Made by a program: the position numbers and the translations under genes. This document shows positions 9,166 through 17,571 of a DNA stretch of 64,000 bases, piece after piece. The stretch is taken from contig JAFTZY010000070.1 in the NCBI GenBank assembly GCA_017460955.1, positions 1 to 64,000 on the forward strand, given 5' to 3'. Source of the stretch: Oscillospiraceae bacterium. Lineage in GTDB: Bacteria; Bacillota; Clostridia; Oscillospirales; Ruminococcaceae. The notes beneath the pieces are model-generated. The model ran no database searches and was not told the origin of the DNA. It saw only the letters and a program-made list of their open reading frames with translations. How positions within the stretch are numbered: the stretch's first letter is position 1; every line of letters begins with the position of its first letter.

Positions 9166-11787
9166 TTACTTGATAAATTCGGATACGACGGCACCGAGCT
9201 GTGCGAGTGCGTCATCGACCTTCGTCATATCCCCGATGCCCGCCATCGCGGAATCGGGTCTGCCGCCGCCCTTGCCGCCGGTGAGTGCGGCAAGCTTCTG
9301 GACGATCTTTCCGGCATGGGCGCCCTTGTCGAGCGCGGCCTTGGTGGCCACGCAGTACAGCTGGCCCTTCTCCCCGCCGACGCCGGCGAGCACGGCGATC
9401 ACGGGGGCATCACTGCCCTTGATCTGGTCGCCCATCTTGCGCAGCAGATCGGCACCGGCACCCTCCACGGGGGCTGCCACGACCTGCACGCCGCCGACCT
9501 CCTGTGCGTTCTTCATCACATCGTCGAGCGCACTGCCGGCCATCTTCTGGCGCAGGGACTCGACCTGCTTTTCGGTATCCAGCAGCTGCTGCATGAGGGA
9601 TGCACACTTCTCGGGAAGCTGGGCGGGATTGCCGAGCTTGAGGGCGCGTGCGCTCTCGTCAATGGTCCCCTGCAGCTGTGCGATGAGCTCGAGCACACCC
9701 TGTCCGGTCACGGCCTCGATCCGGCGCACACCGGATGCCACCGAGCTCTCCGACAGGATGCGGAACAGGCCGATATTGGCGGTGTTGGCCACATGGGTGC
9801 CGCCGCAGAATTCCACGGACTCCCCGGCCCGGACGACTCTGACGACATCGCCGTACTTCTCGCCGAACAGTGCCATGGCACCAAGCTTCCTGGCCTCCTC
9901 GATGGGCATTTCCTGCACCTCCACCGGAATGGCCTCCAGGATCCACTCGTTGACCTGTGCCTCGACCTTGGAAAGCTCCTCTGCGGTCATCGCGGAGAAA
10001 TGCGAGAAGTCGAAGCGGCATGCCCTCTCATTGACGAGCTGTCCTGCCTGGTGTACATGGTCTCCGAGCACCTGACGCAGAGCGGCCTGCAGCAGATGGG
10101 CGGCGGTATGGTTGCGCATCACATTGCCGCGGAACTTCTTGCAGATCTTCGCATGCACGGCATCGCCTGTGGCAAAGCTGCCGGACTCTGCCTTGCCGAA
10201 ATGCAGATAATGCCCGTCCTCATCCTTGGTCACAGCGGACACGCGGAACACGCTCTCCCCTGCGCGGATCTTACCGTGGTCAGCCACCTGGCCGCCGCTC
10301 TCGGCATAGAAGGGCGTGGTGTCGAGCACAAGGGCAGCCTCCTGCCCCTCCTGCACGCTGTCAGAAACAGCACCGCCCTGGATAACGGCAAGGAGCTTTG
10401 CATCGGCCTCATACTGCGTATAGCCGACGAAATCCGTGCGGGGCGCATCGAGCTTGACGGAATTGTCCGCCCACGAGGAGCTTGCCTTGGCGGCATGGTC
10501 GGCCTTGGCGGTCTCGCGCTGCTTCTGCACGAGGGCGCGGTAGCCTGCCTCATCCACGGCAAAGCCGCGCTCGGATGCGATCTCGGCGGTCAGGTCGAAC
10601 GGGAAGCCGTAGGTATCGGCCAGCCGGAACACATCCTCACCGGAGAGGGTCTTGTCGGCAGCACTGTCCATGAGCTCGCCAAGGAGCTCAAGACCTCTGT
10701 CGATGGTCTTGGCGAAGGCCTCCTCCTCGACCTTGATGATCTTCTTGATATACGAGCGCTTCTCCTCGAGCTCGGGGTAGGCGTTCTTGTTCTCGTCGAT
10801 GACGGTATCGCAGACCTCATGGAGGAAGGTCCCCTTGATGCCGATCATCCTGCCGTGACGGGCGGCACGCCGGAGCAGGCGGCGCAGCACATAGCCGCGG
10901 CCCTCATTGGAGGGGAGCACGCCGTCGCCGACCATGAAGGTGGTGGAACGGATGTGGTCGGTGATGACACGCAGGGAAATATCCGTATCGGCATTCTCGT
11001 GATAGTGTACATCGGCGATGCGGGAGATATGCTTCATGATATTCTGGACGGTATCGACCTCAAAGAGGTTGTCCACGCCCTGCATCACGCAGGCAAGTCG
11101 CTCCAGGCCCATGCCGGTGTCGATGTTCTTGCTCTTCATCTCGGCATAGTGGCCTTCCCCATCGGAATCGAACTGGCTGAACACGAGGTTCCAGATCTCG
11201 ATGATACGGTCGCAGTCGCTGGCTTGTTCAAAGCTCTCGAACGGACCGTAGGCCTCACCGCGGTCAAAATGGATCTCGGAGCAGGGGCCACAGGGGCCGG
11301 AGCCGTGCTCCCAGAAATTGTCCTTCTTGCCCAGGCGGATGATCCGGTCGTGGGGGATGCCGATGTTCTTTTCCCAGATCTCCTCGGCCTCGTCATCGCT
11401 CTCATAGATGGTGATCCAGAGGCGGTCAGCGGGGATCTCCAGCACCTGTGTCAGGAACTCCCACGCCCAGGCGATGGCTTCCTTCTTGAAATACTCACCG
11501 AAGGAGAAGTTGCCGAGCATCTCGAAATAGGTGCCGTGACGGGCGGTCTTGCCGACGTTCTCGATATCGGGCGTGCGGATGCACTTCTGACAGGTGGTCA
11601 CGCGCACATTGGGCGGCACGGCCTGACCGAGGAAGAATTTCTTCAGCGGTGCCATGCCCGAATTGATGAGCAGAAGGCTCTTGTCACCCTGCGGGATCAG
11701 GGAGGCGGAGGCCATTCTGGTATGGTTCTTGCTTTCAAAAAAGGACAGATACTGCTCACGCAGATCGTTGAGTCCACGCCATTCCAT
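9166..11787 (-). CDS. alaS: Alanyl-tRNA synthetase
   Basis: An 873-residue enzyme charging tRNA-Ala. The class II catalytic core covers roughly residues 1-250 (INSGMAPLKKFFLG, TARHGTYFEMLGNFSFGEYF). The editing domain shows HTAAHLLQAAL and CGGTHVANTANIG with the metal ligands, and a C-terminal DHHA1-like domain ends the protein. Length matches the family. It is the first gene of an eight-gene minus-strand unit. Its promoter is set in a hairpin at 11850-11895. The short leader (about 90 bases) shows no T-box. Confidence 0.97.
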   Translation of the reverse strand: MEWRGLNDLREQYLSFFESKNHTRMASASLIPQGDKSLLLINSGMAPLKKFFLGQAVPPNVRVTTCQKCIRTPDIENVGKTARHGTYFEMLGNFSFGEYFKKEAIAWAWEFLTQVLEIPADRLWITIYESDDEAEEIWEKNIGIPHDRIIRLGKKDNFWEHGSGPCGPCSEIHFDRGEAYGPFESFEQASDCDRIIEIWNLVFSQFDSDGEGHYAEMKSKNIDTGMGLERLACVMQGVDNLFEVDTVQNIMKHISRIADVHYHENADTDISLRVITDHIRSTTFMVGDGVLPSNEGRGYVLRRLLRRAARHGRMIGIKGTFLHEVCDTVIDENKNAYPELEEKRSYIKKIIKVEEEAFAKTIDRGLELLGELMDSAADKTLSGEDVFRLADTYGFPFDLTAEIASERGFAVDEAGYRALVQKQRETAKADHAAKASSSWADNSVKLDAPRTDFVGYTQYEADAKLLAVIQGGAVSDSVQEGQEAALVLDTTPFYAESGGQVADHGKIRAGESVFRVSAVTKDEDGHYLHFGKAESGSFATGDAVHAKICKKFRGNVMRNHTAAHLLQAALRQVLGDHVHQAGQLVNERACRFDFSHFSAMTAEELSKVEAQVNEWILEAIPVEVQEMPIEEARKLGAMALFGEKYGDVVRVVRAGESVEFCGGTHVANTANIGLFRILSESSVASGVRRIEAVTGQGVLELIAQLQGTIDESARALKLGNPAQLPEKCASLMQQLLDTEKQVESLRQKMAGSALDDVMKNAQEVGGVQVVAAPVEGAGADLLRKMGDQIKGSDAPVIAVLAGVGGEKGQLYCVATKAALDKGAHAGKIVQKLAALTGGKGGGRPDSAMAGIGDMTKVDDALAQLGAVVSEFIK

Positions 11788-11849
11788 AGCTTTTCACTCC
11801 ATATGTATTGAGATTTGCAGCAGCAGGCAGCTGCTGCACATACACTTAT

Positions 11850-11895
11850 AGTATAGCAAATTCCGGGCAGAATGTCAATCACCTGCCCGGAATTT
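11850..11895 (-). promoter_or_regulatory. Hairpin-embedded promoter of alaS (copy A)
   Basis: On the minus strand, TTGACA (11873-11878) lies in the 12-base loop of a perfect 13-bp inverted repeat (arms 11858-11870 and 11883-11895). TATACT follows at 11850-11855, with a 17-base spacer made mostly of the hairpin's second arm. The same hairpin lies directly after the stop codon of the upstream LRR gene and may act as its terminator. Two relatives occur at 13593-13638 and 15585-15632. Confidence 0.8.
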
Positions 11896-11905
11896 TTTGC
11901 AGTTT

Positions 11906-13540
11906 TCAGTTTTGGCTGAGGAGCAACCGTTTGAGGATGGCCAGGTCAAGGATGTTGACCTTGTCGTCGTAATTGAAGTCGGCGTAATGGAGCTGCACCA
12001 CCGTGAGGGGCGCTTCGTTGACCAGATGCTTTTGCAGCACGACAGCATCGAGCACACTGACTGTCCCGTCCAGACTGCAATCGCCGTAAAAGAGCACAAA
12101 ATCATCAATTGGTCTGAAGGCATACCCGTTCTCTTCGGCATAGATCCTCGCTGTCGATGCGGAATTGCCGTGGATCACAGCATTGGAACCAAAGGCACCT
12201 GAGTTCCTGTGCAGCATACAGTTCGGATTCAGAATGGTAATGTCCGTCAGCGCATCACAGTTCAGAAACGTCCATTCCTGCATCGAGGTGACCGTTTCCG
12301 GGATCACGACCTCAGTCAATCCGGTACAGCCTCCGAATGCAGTTTCACCGATCACAGTCACGCTCGGAGGGATGACCACGCCCGTCAGATCCGTATTGCT
12401 GCCGCCGTTTGAGCCGAAGGCACTTGCCCCGATCATCCGCACGCCCTCCGGGATCTCGGCAACGCCCTTCACCGCTCTGCCGTCGATCAGGATATCGTTG
12501 ACAATGACAAACGGATCCTCCTCCCGCCTTGCCTCGAGCCACGGGGTATCCATAAATGCATAGGTTCCGATCTCCTGCACGCTCGCCGGGATCGTCACGG
12601 CTTCAAGCGCGGAGCACCTACAGAACGCATAGCCTTCGATCTCCGTCACACCGCCGGGAATGGTGATCTCCGTGAGCGCACTGTCATCTTCAAACGCACT
12701 GGGCCCGATGCTCGTCAGGCTCTCCGGCAGCTTAACAGATTTCAGATAGCCGCACCTTGCAAATGTCATGGAGCCTATGGAGGTGATGCCTTCCGGGATC
12801 GTCAGGGTATCCATACTGCTGTACATGAAGGCATCGTCTGCAATGATCCGGACGGTATCCGGAATTACAACATCTCCGCTGCACTGGGAGCCGTCGATCA
12901 GGACACCGTTGACGATCAGCATCGCAGTCTCCTCCTTCCGGGCTGCGAGCCACGGCGTATCGCGGAACACATTGCTGCCAAAGCTTGTGATGTTCCCGGA
13001 CAGTGTGACATCCGTCAGGGATGTACAGCCGTCAAACGCTATACTGTCGATGCTCTCCACACTGTCCCCCATCGTCACAGAGGTGAGTGCCGTGCATCCG
13101 CCAAAAGCCGACCAGCCGATCGACCTGACCGATCCGGGAATGGAGATCTGCGTCAGCGAAGAGCAATCAACAAAAGCCTCTGACGAGATATAGGTCACGC
13201 TGTCCGGCAGGGACACAGAGGTCAGGCTATTGCACCATGCAAATGCAGTGCTGCCGATCCCCGTGATGCCGTCTTCTATGATGACCCGTTCGATCTCGCC
13301 CCGGTGGCCGTTCCAGCCCTCCGGTCCCTCTTCCTCCAAAATCCAGCCACGGCACACAATATCTCCCGTGCCGCTGACCGTCAGCGTTCCGTTTTCAAGC
13401 GTCCATACGGCATGTCCGCCGCATGTTCCCGACAGTGCTTCCTCCGCCTGTGCCGTCAGCACCGTCTGCACCGGCAGTGCCGGGGCGGTGCCCGTCAGCA
13501 GTGTAAGCGCCGTTGCAGCGGCGGCTAATCTGTGTTTCAT
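11906..13540 (-). CDS. Secreted BspA-type LRR protein with C-terminal dockerin (LRR1)
   Basis: A 544-residue protein: signal peptide (1 to about 34, opening MKHRLAAAATAL), then leucine-rich repeats of the BspA/Treponema type (units like F-x-GCTALTSVTMGDSVESI), then a type I dockerin in the last 60 residues with two calcium-loop half-repeats (SLDGTVSVLDAVVL and YDDKVNILDLAIL). Two longer units carry a W-L-A/E-AR-K/R-EE motif. The dockerin implies attachment to a scaffoldin; LRR proteins of this kind may bind surfaces or proteins, but the ligand is unknown. The signal peptide is almost identical to that of the next gene upstream, which indicates a tandem duplication. Confidence 0.9.
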   Translation of the reverse strand: MKHRLAAAATALTLLTGTAPALPVQTVLTAQAEEALSGTCGGHAVWTLENGTLTVSGTGDIVCRGWILEEEGPEGWNGHRGEIERVIIEDGITGIGSTAFAWCNSLTSVSLPDSVTYISSEAFVDCSSLTQISIPGSVRSIGWSAFGGCTALTSVTMGDSVESIDSIAFDGCTSLTDVTLSGNITSFGSNVFRDTPWLAARKEETAMLIVNGVLIDGSQCSGDVVIPDTVRIIADDAFMYSSMDTLTIPEGITSIGSMTFARCGYLKSVKLPESLTSIGPSAFEDDSALTEITIPGGVTEIEGYAFCRCSALEAVTIPASVQEIGTYAFMDTPWLEARREEDPFVIVNDILIDGRAVKGVAEIPEGVRMIGASAFGSNGGSNTDLTGVVIPPSVTVIGETAFGGCTGLTEVVIPETVTSMQEWTFLNCDALTDITILNPNCMLHRNSGAFGSNAVIHGNSASTARIYAEENGYAFRPIDDFVLFYGDCSLDGTVSVLDAVVLQKHLVNEAPLTVVQLHYADFNYDDKVNILDLAILKRLLLSQN

Positions 13541-13592
13541 GTATCATTCCTCCTGCATTTTCATCATACAGCACATACGTCTGCTTAACATC

Positions 13593-13638
13593 AGTATAAC
13601 AAATTCCGGACGGATTGTCAATTATCCGTCCGGAATTT
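13593..13638 (-). promoter_or_regulatory. Hairpin-embedded promoter of LRR1 (copy B)
   Basis: The minus strand has TTGACA (13616-13621) in the 8-base loop of a perfect 15-bp inverted repeat (13601-13615 and 13624-13638), then TATACT at 13593-13598 after 17 bases. The hairpin lies just after the stop of LRR2 and may also terminate it. Confidence 0.82.
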
Positions 13639-13647
13639 TATGCGTTT

Positions 13648-15531
13648 TCAGTGTTGGGTAAGAAGGTGCTGTTTGAGGAGGGTGAGGTCGAGGACATTGA
13701 CGGTGCCGTCGCCGTTCAGATCAGCCAGCGCCCTCTGTTCGGGTATCAGGTAGGCTGTGCGGACAAGGCTCCTTTGCATGCGCACGGCATCGAGCACGGA
13801 AACACTGCCGTCGCCGTTGAGATCGCCCTCACCGGCCTTCGCAAGATCGTCAAGCGAGATAAAGTCAAAGCCGTATGTTTCTGCATAGGACTGCGCCGTA
13901 GAACCGGTATGGCCGAAGAGGGTGCCGTCAAAGGTGTAAGATTCAAGGAACGTATCCGTATCTTCATCCCATATATATTCGATCCTGCCGATGGTATTTC
14001 CACTGTCATAGAATTCGCAGTCCATGCTTTCTATGACGATCGAAGCATAGCCGCTCTCACCAAATGCGCCGCTGTCGAGGCTTTTCATGCTGGCCGGCAT
14101 CCGCACATAGCCATAGTTATTACTGAGCGTGTAATATTCTTCGGTATGCACATCGCCGTTTTCATCTTCCCATGTTTCTGTAATGCCATATGCGCTCTGG
14201 TCACAGCCGCTGAATGCATCCTGACCAATACTTTCGAGTTGGCTTCCAAAAAGCACGATATGAAGCTGCCAGCATTCACCAAAAGCCCTCTCGCCAATAG
14301 TGGTCAATCCGTTGCCAAAACGAACATTTTTCAGACCGGTACATGACGAAAATGCGCGATTTCCGATCGTTTCTAAACTATCCGGGAACGTCAGTGAGGT
14401 CAGAGACTTGCAGCATGCAAATGCTTGTTTATCAATCAGGGAAACATTTGGCCCCAGATCAATATTTTCCAATAATGGGCATGAGCTAAATGTGTTCTCC
14501 CCTATTTCTGTCAGGCCACTACCGATCTTAACAGATGTGAGTGAAGAACAGTCTGCAAAAGCAGAATAGCCTATACTCTCCACACTGTCCGGAATGGTGA
14601 CGGAGCGCAGACTTTTGCATTCCTCAAATGCATAGTTTCCGATCGTTGTCAGGCTCTCCGGCAGGTCAACGGATGTCAGAGATGTGCAGTCCATAAAAGC
14701 GAATTTGCCGATCGACGTGACACTGTCCGGAATGGTGATGGAGCGCAGACTGCTGCATCCGTGACAAGTACTGGACTCAATGGTTTCTAAGTCCTTGGGC
14801 AGCCTAATAGATGTCAGGGAGCTGCAATTAAGAAATGCAGCTTGACCTATGGTCGTAACATTGTCAGGAATACTGATAGAGCGAAGATTTGTACAGCCCC
14901 AGAATGCACCCCCGGCGATCTCCTTAACAGAACCGGGGATCGTCACATTCTCCAGTCCGGTACAGTCCTTAAAAGATTCATCGTCTATAAGTACCGTTCC
15001 CTCCTGAACGCTGCAGGTGCCACTTTTCCCTGGAGGATAAGAAGTCAAGCACATATCGGTCGACTGATTTTTTGAAGTATACGCATATCCGTATGTTTCT
15101 TTGAGTACATAACCGTACAGCACACCATCCACGGCTTTAAGCCAAGTGTTTTCGGGATCGACCTTGATCTCCTTCAAGCTGGTACAGCCTACAAACGCTG
15201 CGCTGTGTACCCTGGACAGGCTTTTTGGAAGTGAAACAGATGTCAAAGATGTATGATCTTCAAAGATCCCGTAGCTTATAGCCGTTACTCCCTCCTCAAT
15301 TACGACAGACTTGATCTGCTCACGATGATCCTCCCAGTTTGATGATTTCAGCATTCCCTCTCCGGAAATCGTAAGCGTGCCGTTCTTCAGAACCCATGTC
15401 AGGTTGTTAGCACAGTGCCCGGAAGCAATCTCCTCCGCCTGTGCCGTCAGCACCGTCTGCACGGGCAGCACCGGGACTGTCCCCATCATCAGCATAAGCG
15501 CCGTTGCAGCGGCGGCTAATCTGTGTTTCAT
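13648..15531 (-). CDS. Secreted BspA-type LRR protein with C-terminal dockerin (LRR2)
   Basis: A 627-residue paralogue of the downstream LRR1 with nearly the same signal peptide (MKHRLAAAATALMLMMG). It holds about twelve BspA-type repeats in tandem (blocks such as CKSLRSVTIPDSVESIGYSAF) and a type I dockerin in the last 60 or so residues, with two near-canonical loops DLNGDGSVSVLDAV and DLNGDGTVNVLDLTLL. It is predicted to be exported and bound to a scaffoldin. Its own hairpin promoter lies at 15585-15632. Base composition is lower in GC than in the neighbouring housekeeping genes, particularly across the repeats. Ligand and function are unknown. Confidence 0.9.
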   Translation of the reverse strand: MKHRLAAAATALMLMMGTVPVLPVQTVLTAQAEEIASGHCANNLTWVLKNGTLTISGEGMLKSSNWEDHREQIKSVVIEEGVTAISYGIFEDHTSLTSVSLPKSLSRVHSAAFVGCTSLKEIKVDPENTWLKAVDGVLYGYVLKETYGYAYTSKNQSTDMCLTSYPPGKSGTCSVQEGTVLIDDESFKDCTGLENVTIPGSVKEIAGGAFWGCTNLRSISIPDNVTTIGQAAFLNCSSLTSIRLPKDLETIESSTCHGCSSLRSITIPDSVTSIGKFAFMDCTSLTSVDLPESLTTIGNYAFEECKSLRSVTIPDSVESIGYSAFADCSSLTSVKIGSGLTEIGENTFSSCPLLENIDLGPNVSLIDKQAFACCKSLTSLTFPDSLETIGNRAFSSCTGLKNVRFGNGLTTIGERAFGECWQLHIVLFGSQLESIGQDAFSGCDQSAYGITETWEDENGDVHTEEYYTLSNNYGYVRMPASMKSLDSGAFGESGYASIVIESMDCEFYDSGNTIGRIEYIWDEDTDTFLESYTFDGTLFGHTGSTAQSYAETYGFDFISLDDLAKAGEGDLNGDGSVSVLDAVRMQRSLVRTAYLIPEQRALADLNGDGTVNVLDLTLLKQHLLTQH

Positions 15532-15584
15532 GTATCATTCCTCCTACATTTTTCATCATACAGCTTATACATCTGCATAAGAAT

Positions 15585-15632
15585 AGTATAACAAATTCCG
15601 GACGGATTGTCAATCATCCGCCCGGAATTTGT
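15585..15632 (-). promoter_or_regulatory. Hairpin-embedded promoter of LRR2 (copy C)
   Basis: On the minus strand TTGACA (15608-15613) fills the 8-base loop of a 17-bp inverted repeat (15591-15607 and 15616-15632) with one substitution, which would be a G-U pair in minus-strand RNA. TATACT lies at 15585-15590, 17 bases on. The element separates maf from LRR2. Confidence 0.82.
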
Positions 15633-15668
15633 TAGAAAATCTTACAATTTATGGAATGCAGCGGGTGC

Positions 15669-16280
15669 TCATCCCTTCCCCGAAAGCCCGTCCGGTCTGA
15701 AATGCACCTTCGGCCGCTTGACGGCCTTCTCAAATGCCGCCAGCTGCCGGGAGAGCGCTGCCACGGGGAGGCCCACCACATTGAAATAATCCCCCTCGAT
15801 GCGCTGCACGAGGAGTGCGCCCTTCCCCTGGATGCCGTAGGCGCCTGCCTTATCAAACGGCTCGCCGGTGTCAAGGTAGGCTTCAATTTCCGCATCCGAG
15901 AGCGGATAGAAGGTCACCTGCGTTTCGCTCGTGAACACCGTCGTCTGCCGGCCCAGGTACAGGGACACGCCGGTCATGACCGTGTGGGTCTCCCCGGAGA
16001 GCGCCCGCAGCATCCTGTAGGCATCCTCCCGGTCCTTTGGCTTTCCCATGATGGTATCCTCGAGCACCACCATCGTGTCGCAGCCGATGACCACCGTATC
16101 CGGGAAGATGGCAGCGCAGGCACTGGCCTTGCGGTCGGCAAGGTAGGCGGCGGCCATTTCCACGGGCATCCCCTGCGGGAGCGTTTCGTCGGCATCCACC
16201 GGATGCACGATAAAATCCTCCGTGACCATGTGCAAAAGCTCCTTGCGCCTCGGGGAGCCGGAGGCTAAGATCACGCTCAT
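15669..16280 (-). CDS. maf: Maf-family nucleoside triphosphate pyrophosphatase
   Basis: A 203-residue protein opening MSVILASGSPRRKELL, the substrate-binding signature of Maf house-cleaning pyrophosphatases, which hydrolyse dTTP/UTP or modified nucleotides. DTMVVLEDTIMGKPKD and the GYGIQGKGALL-like block (AYGIQGKGALLVQRIEGDY) are also present. I use the start at 16280 because the ORF opens with the family signature there and the ATG overlaps the tautomerase stop as ATGA, so the two are probably translationally coupled. An upstream in-frame start at 16364 would run inside the tautomerase gene. Confidence 0.93.
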   Translation of the reverse strand: MSVILASGSPRRKELLHMVTEDFIVHPVDADETLPQGMPVEMAAAYLADRKASACAAIFPDTVVIGCDTMVVLEDTIMGKPKDREDAYRMLRALSGETHTVMTGVSLYLGRQTTVFTSETQVTFYPLSDAEIEAYLDTGEPFDKAGAYGIQGKGALLVQRIEGDYFNVVGLPVAALSRQLAAFEKAVKRPKVHFRPDGLSGKG

Positions 16281-16513
16281 TTCAGCAGCTCCTTCGGGTC
16301 GTAGTCGGGTGTTTTCACAAGATGCGCATTCTCGGTGACCTCCACCCGGTACTGCTCCTGCCATTCCTCGGGTGTGAAATCCTCCACGGAGACCGAGATG
16401 TGGGACGGCGTGCAGCCGATGGCCTCCACAAGGGCGGCGGACAGCTTTTCCGCAGCAAGCGCCTTCTGCTCGTCCGTTCTGCCTTTGAGCATTTTCAGTG
16501 TGATATGGGGCAT
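16277..16513 (-). CDS. 4-oxalocrotonate tautomerase-like protein
   Basis: A 78-residue protein of the tautomerase superfamily. Pro2, which becomes the N-terminal catalytic proline after Met removal, is present in MPHITLKMLKGRTDEQK. Length is near the 60-80 residues usual for 4-OT enzymes. AGGAAAGGAAGG precedes the ATG at 16513. It overlaps maf by four bases. The substrate is unknown; many such proteins have no assigned pathway role. Its leader contains a dockerin fragment (16531-16665). Confidence 0.82.
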   Translation of the reverse strand: MPHITLKMLKGRTDEQKALAAEKLSAALVEAIGCTPSHISVSVEDFTPEEWQEQYRVEVTENAHLVKTPDYDPKELLK

Positions 16514-16530
16514 GATCGTTCCTTCCTTTC

Positions 16531-16665
16531 CTGTGATGCGGTCAGGCGCTGTTTGAGCAGCGCCGGATCCGGTACGGTTACAACGCCGTCGCCGTTCAGG
16601 TCGGCATCGGCAAGCTGATAGGTGATCGAGAGCCCTGCACGGGTCAGATGCCTGTGCAGTTTTTG
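16531..16665 (-). pseudogene. Orphan dockerin fragment (3' remnant of a dockerin gene)
   Basis: The minus-strand frame encodes about 45 residues ending DLNGDGVVTVPDPALLKQRL plus TASQ. They line up with the last 43 residues of the LRR2 dockerin, from its first-repeat helix (MQRSLVRTA against LHRHLTRAG) through the second loop (DLNGDGTVNVLDLTLLKQHL). There is no start codon or signal peptide and no first calcium loop; the frame runs on past the dockerin to a stop at 16495. I read it as what is left of a third copy of the LRR-dockerin family, now inside the tautomerase leader. Confidence 0.78.
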
Positions 16666-16675
16666 CTCTGCTGCT

Positions 16676-16704
16676 ATTATAGCACAAAGCCCTGAAAATT
16701 GCAA
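16676..16704 (-). promoter_or_regulatory. Promoter of tautomerase-maf
   Basis: Minus strand TTGCAA (16699-16704) and TATAAT (16676-16681) with a 17-base spacer. Transcription would begin just before the dockerin fragment and read through it into the tautomerase gene. Confidence 0.75.
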
Positions 16705-16724
16705 GAGAATCTGCCCGCAGGGGG

Positions 16725-16753
16725 TTGCAATTACAGAGAAAATACGATATAAT
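16725..16753 (+). promoter_or_regulatory. Promoter of dtd
   Basis: TTGCAA (16725-16730) and TATAAT (16748-16753) with a 17-base spacer, about 30 bases before the dtd start. It diverges from the tautomerase promoter, about 20 bases away. Confidence 0.78.
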
Positions 16754-16785
16754 AGAGATAATAGACTAAGAAGGAGGCGATCATC

Positions 16786-17220
16786 ATGAAGCTCGTGGTC
16801 CAGCGGGTGACGCAGGCAAGTGTCAGCGTGGAGGGAGAAACCGTCGGCAGCATCGGGAAGGGGTACCTTGTCCTGCTCGGTGTGGGGCAGGAGGATACGC
16901 CGGAGATCACACAGCGCCTCGCGGACAAGCTCGTGCGGCTGCGCATTTTCTCCGATGAAAACGGTAAGACGAATCTCAATCTGCACGATGTGGACGGGCA
17001 GGTGCTGGTCATCTCCCAGTTCACCCTCTATGCCGACTGCAAAAAGAACCGTCCCGGCTTTTCCCATGCAGCGCCGCCCGCGCTTGCCAAGGCGCTCTAT
17101 GAGCAGTTTCTCGACGTCCTGCGTGCGCAGGTGAGCCGCGTGGAGAGCGGCATCTTCGGCGCGGACATGCAGGTCACGCTCTGCAATGACGGTCCCTTTA
17201 CCGTCATTCTCGAAGGATAG
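16786..17220 (+). CDS. dtd: D-aminoacyl-tRNA deacylase
   Basis: A 144-residue DTD enzyme that removes D-amino acids, and glycine from tRNA-Ala, from mischarged tRNA. Motifs are clear: MKLVVQRVTQASV at the start, SQFTLYADCKKNRPGF near residues 80-95 and CNDGPFTVILE at the end, close to the family's NxGPFT block. Length is standard. AAGGAGG precedes the ATG. The small HTH gene follows after 10 bases. Confidence 0.96.
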   Translation: MKLVVQRVTQASVSVEGETVGSIGKGYLVLLGVGQEDTPEITQRLADKLVRLRIFSDENGKTNLNLHDVDGQVLVISQFTLYADCKKNRPGFSHAAPPALAKALYEQFLDVLRAQVSRVESGIFGADMQVTLCNDGPFTVILEG

Positions 17221-17230
17221 GAGGTTTCCC

Positions 17231-17485
17231 ATGCAAATCGAACACATGCAAGCCTATGACCGTTTTCTCGATGCCATCCGCCTGCAGCTGATCGTCTGGC
17301 GGGAAACAGAGCACCGGGATTTCGAGGAGATCGCTGAAAAGCTCGGCATCTCCGCACGCACCGCCCGACGGCGTTTCAAGCATCCGGAAACGCTCACGCT
17401 CGGCGAGCTCTACGCCTGGTGCGAGCTCTACGGGAAGGACGCTGCCGCGCTCCTCGCCGCCGCCCTCTCCGGGGCGGATGCATAG
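17231..17485 (+). CDS. Small helix-turn-helix protein
   Basis: An 84-residue protein. The segment FEEIAEKLGISARTARRRF (about residues 28-46) reads as a helix-turn-helix, and the following LTLGELYAWCELYGKD resembles Cro/CI-type proteins. It probably binds DNA, but target and effector are unknown. I start at 17231, where GGAGGTTTCCC precedes ATG; the longer frame from 17186 would overlap dtd. It is probably transcribed with dtd and ends just before a terminator-like hairpin. Confidence 0.7.
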   Translation: MQIEHMQAYDRFLDAIRLQLIVWRETEHRDFEEIAEKLGISARTARRRFKHPETLTLGELYAWCELYGKDAAALLAAALSGADA

Positions 17486-17497
17486 ATCCGGTCCAAG

Positions 17498-17541
17498 CAT
17501 CCCATACTCTCTGCAAATGCAGCGTGTATGGGATGTTTTTT
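17498..17541 (+). terminator. Nested-hairpin terminator before the PBP gene
   Basis: A 10-bp stem CATCCCATAC/GTATGGGATG (17498-17507 and 17526-17535) encloses a second small stem CTGC/GCAG (17511-17522) and is followed by six T (17536-17541). It ends the dtd-HTH unit. No clear promoter lies between it and the PBP start, so it could also attenuate read-through. Confidence 0.8.
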
Positions 17542-17571
17542 GGGCTCCCTGCACAAGAAGGAGGCATCATC

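Noticed and set aside
11788..11849. Possible T-box leader before alaS
   Set aside because: The leader is only about 90 bases and lacks the T-box consensus; only a small CAGCAG/CTGCTG stem is present.
11906..15531. CRISPR-like array from the regular repeats
   Set aside because: The repeats are translated leucine-rich repeats of about 23 residues with variable DNA sequence, not identical direct repeats with spacers.
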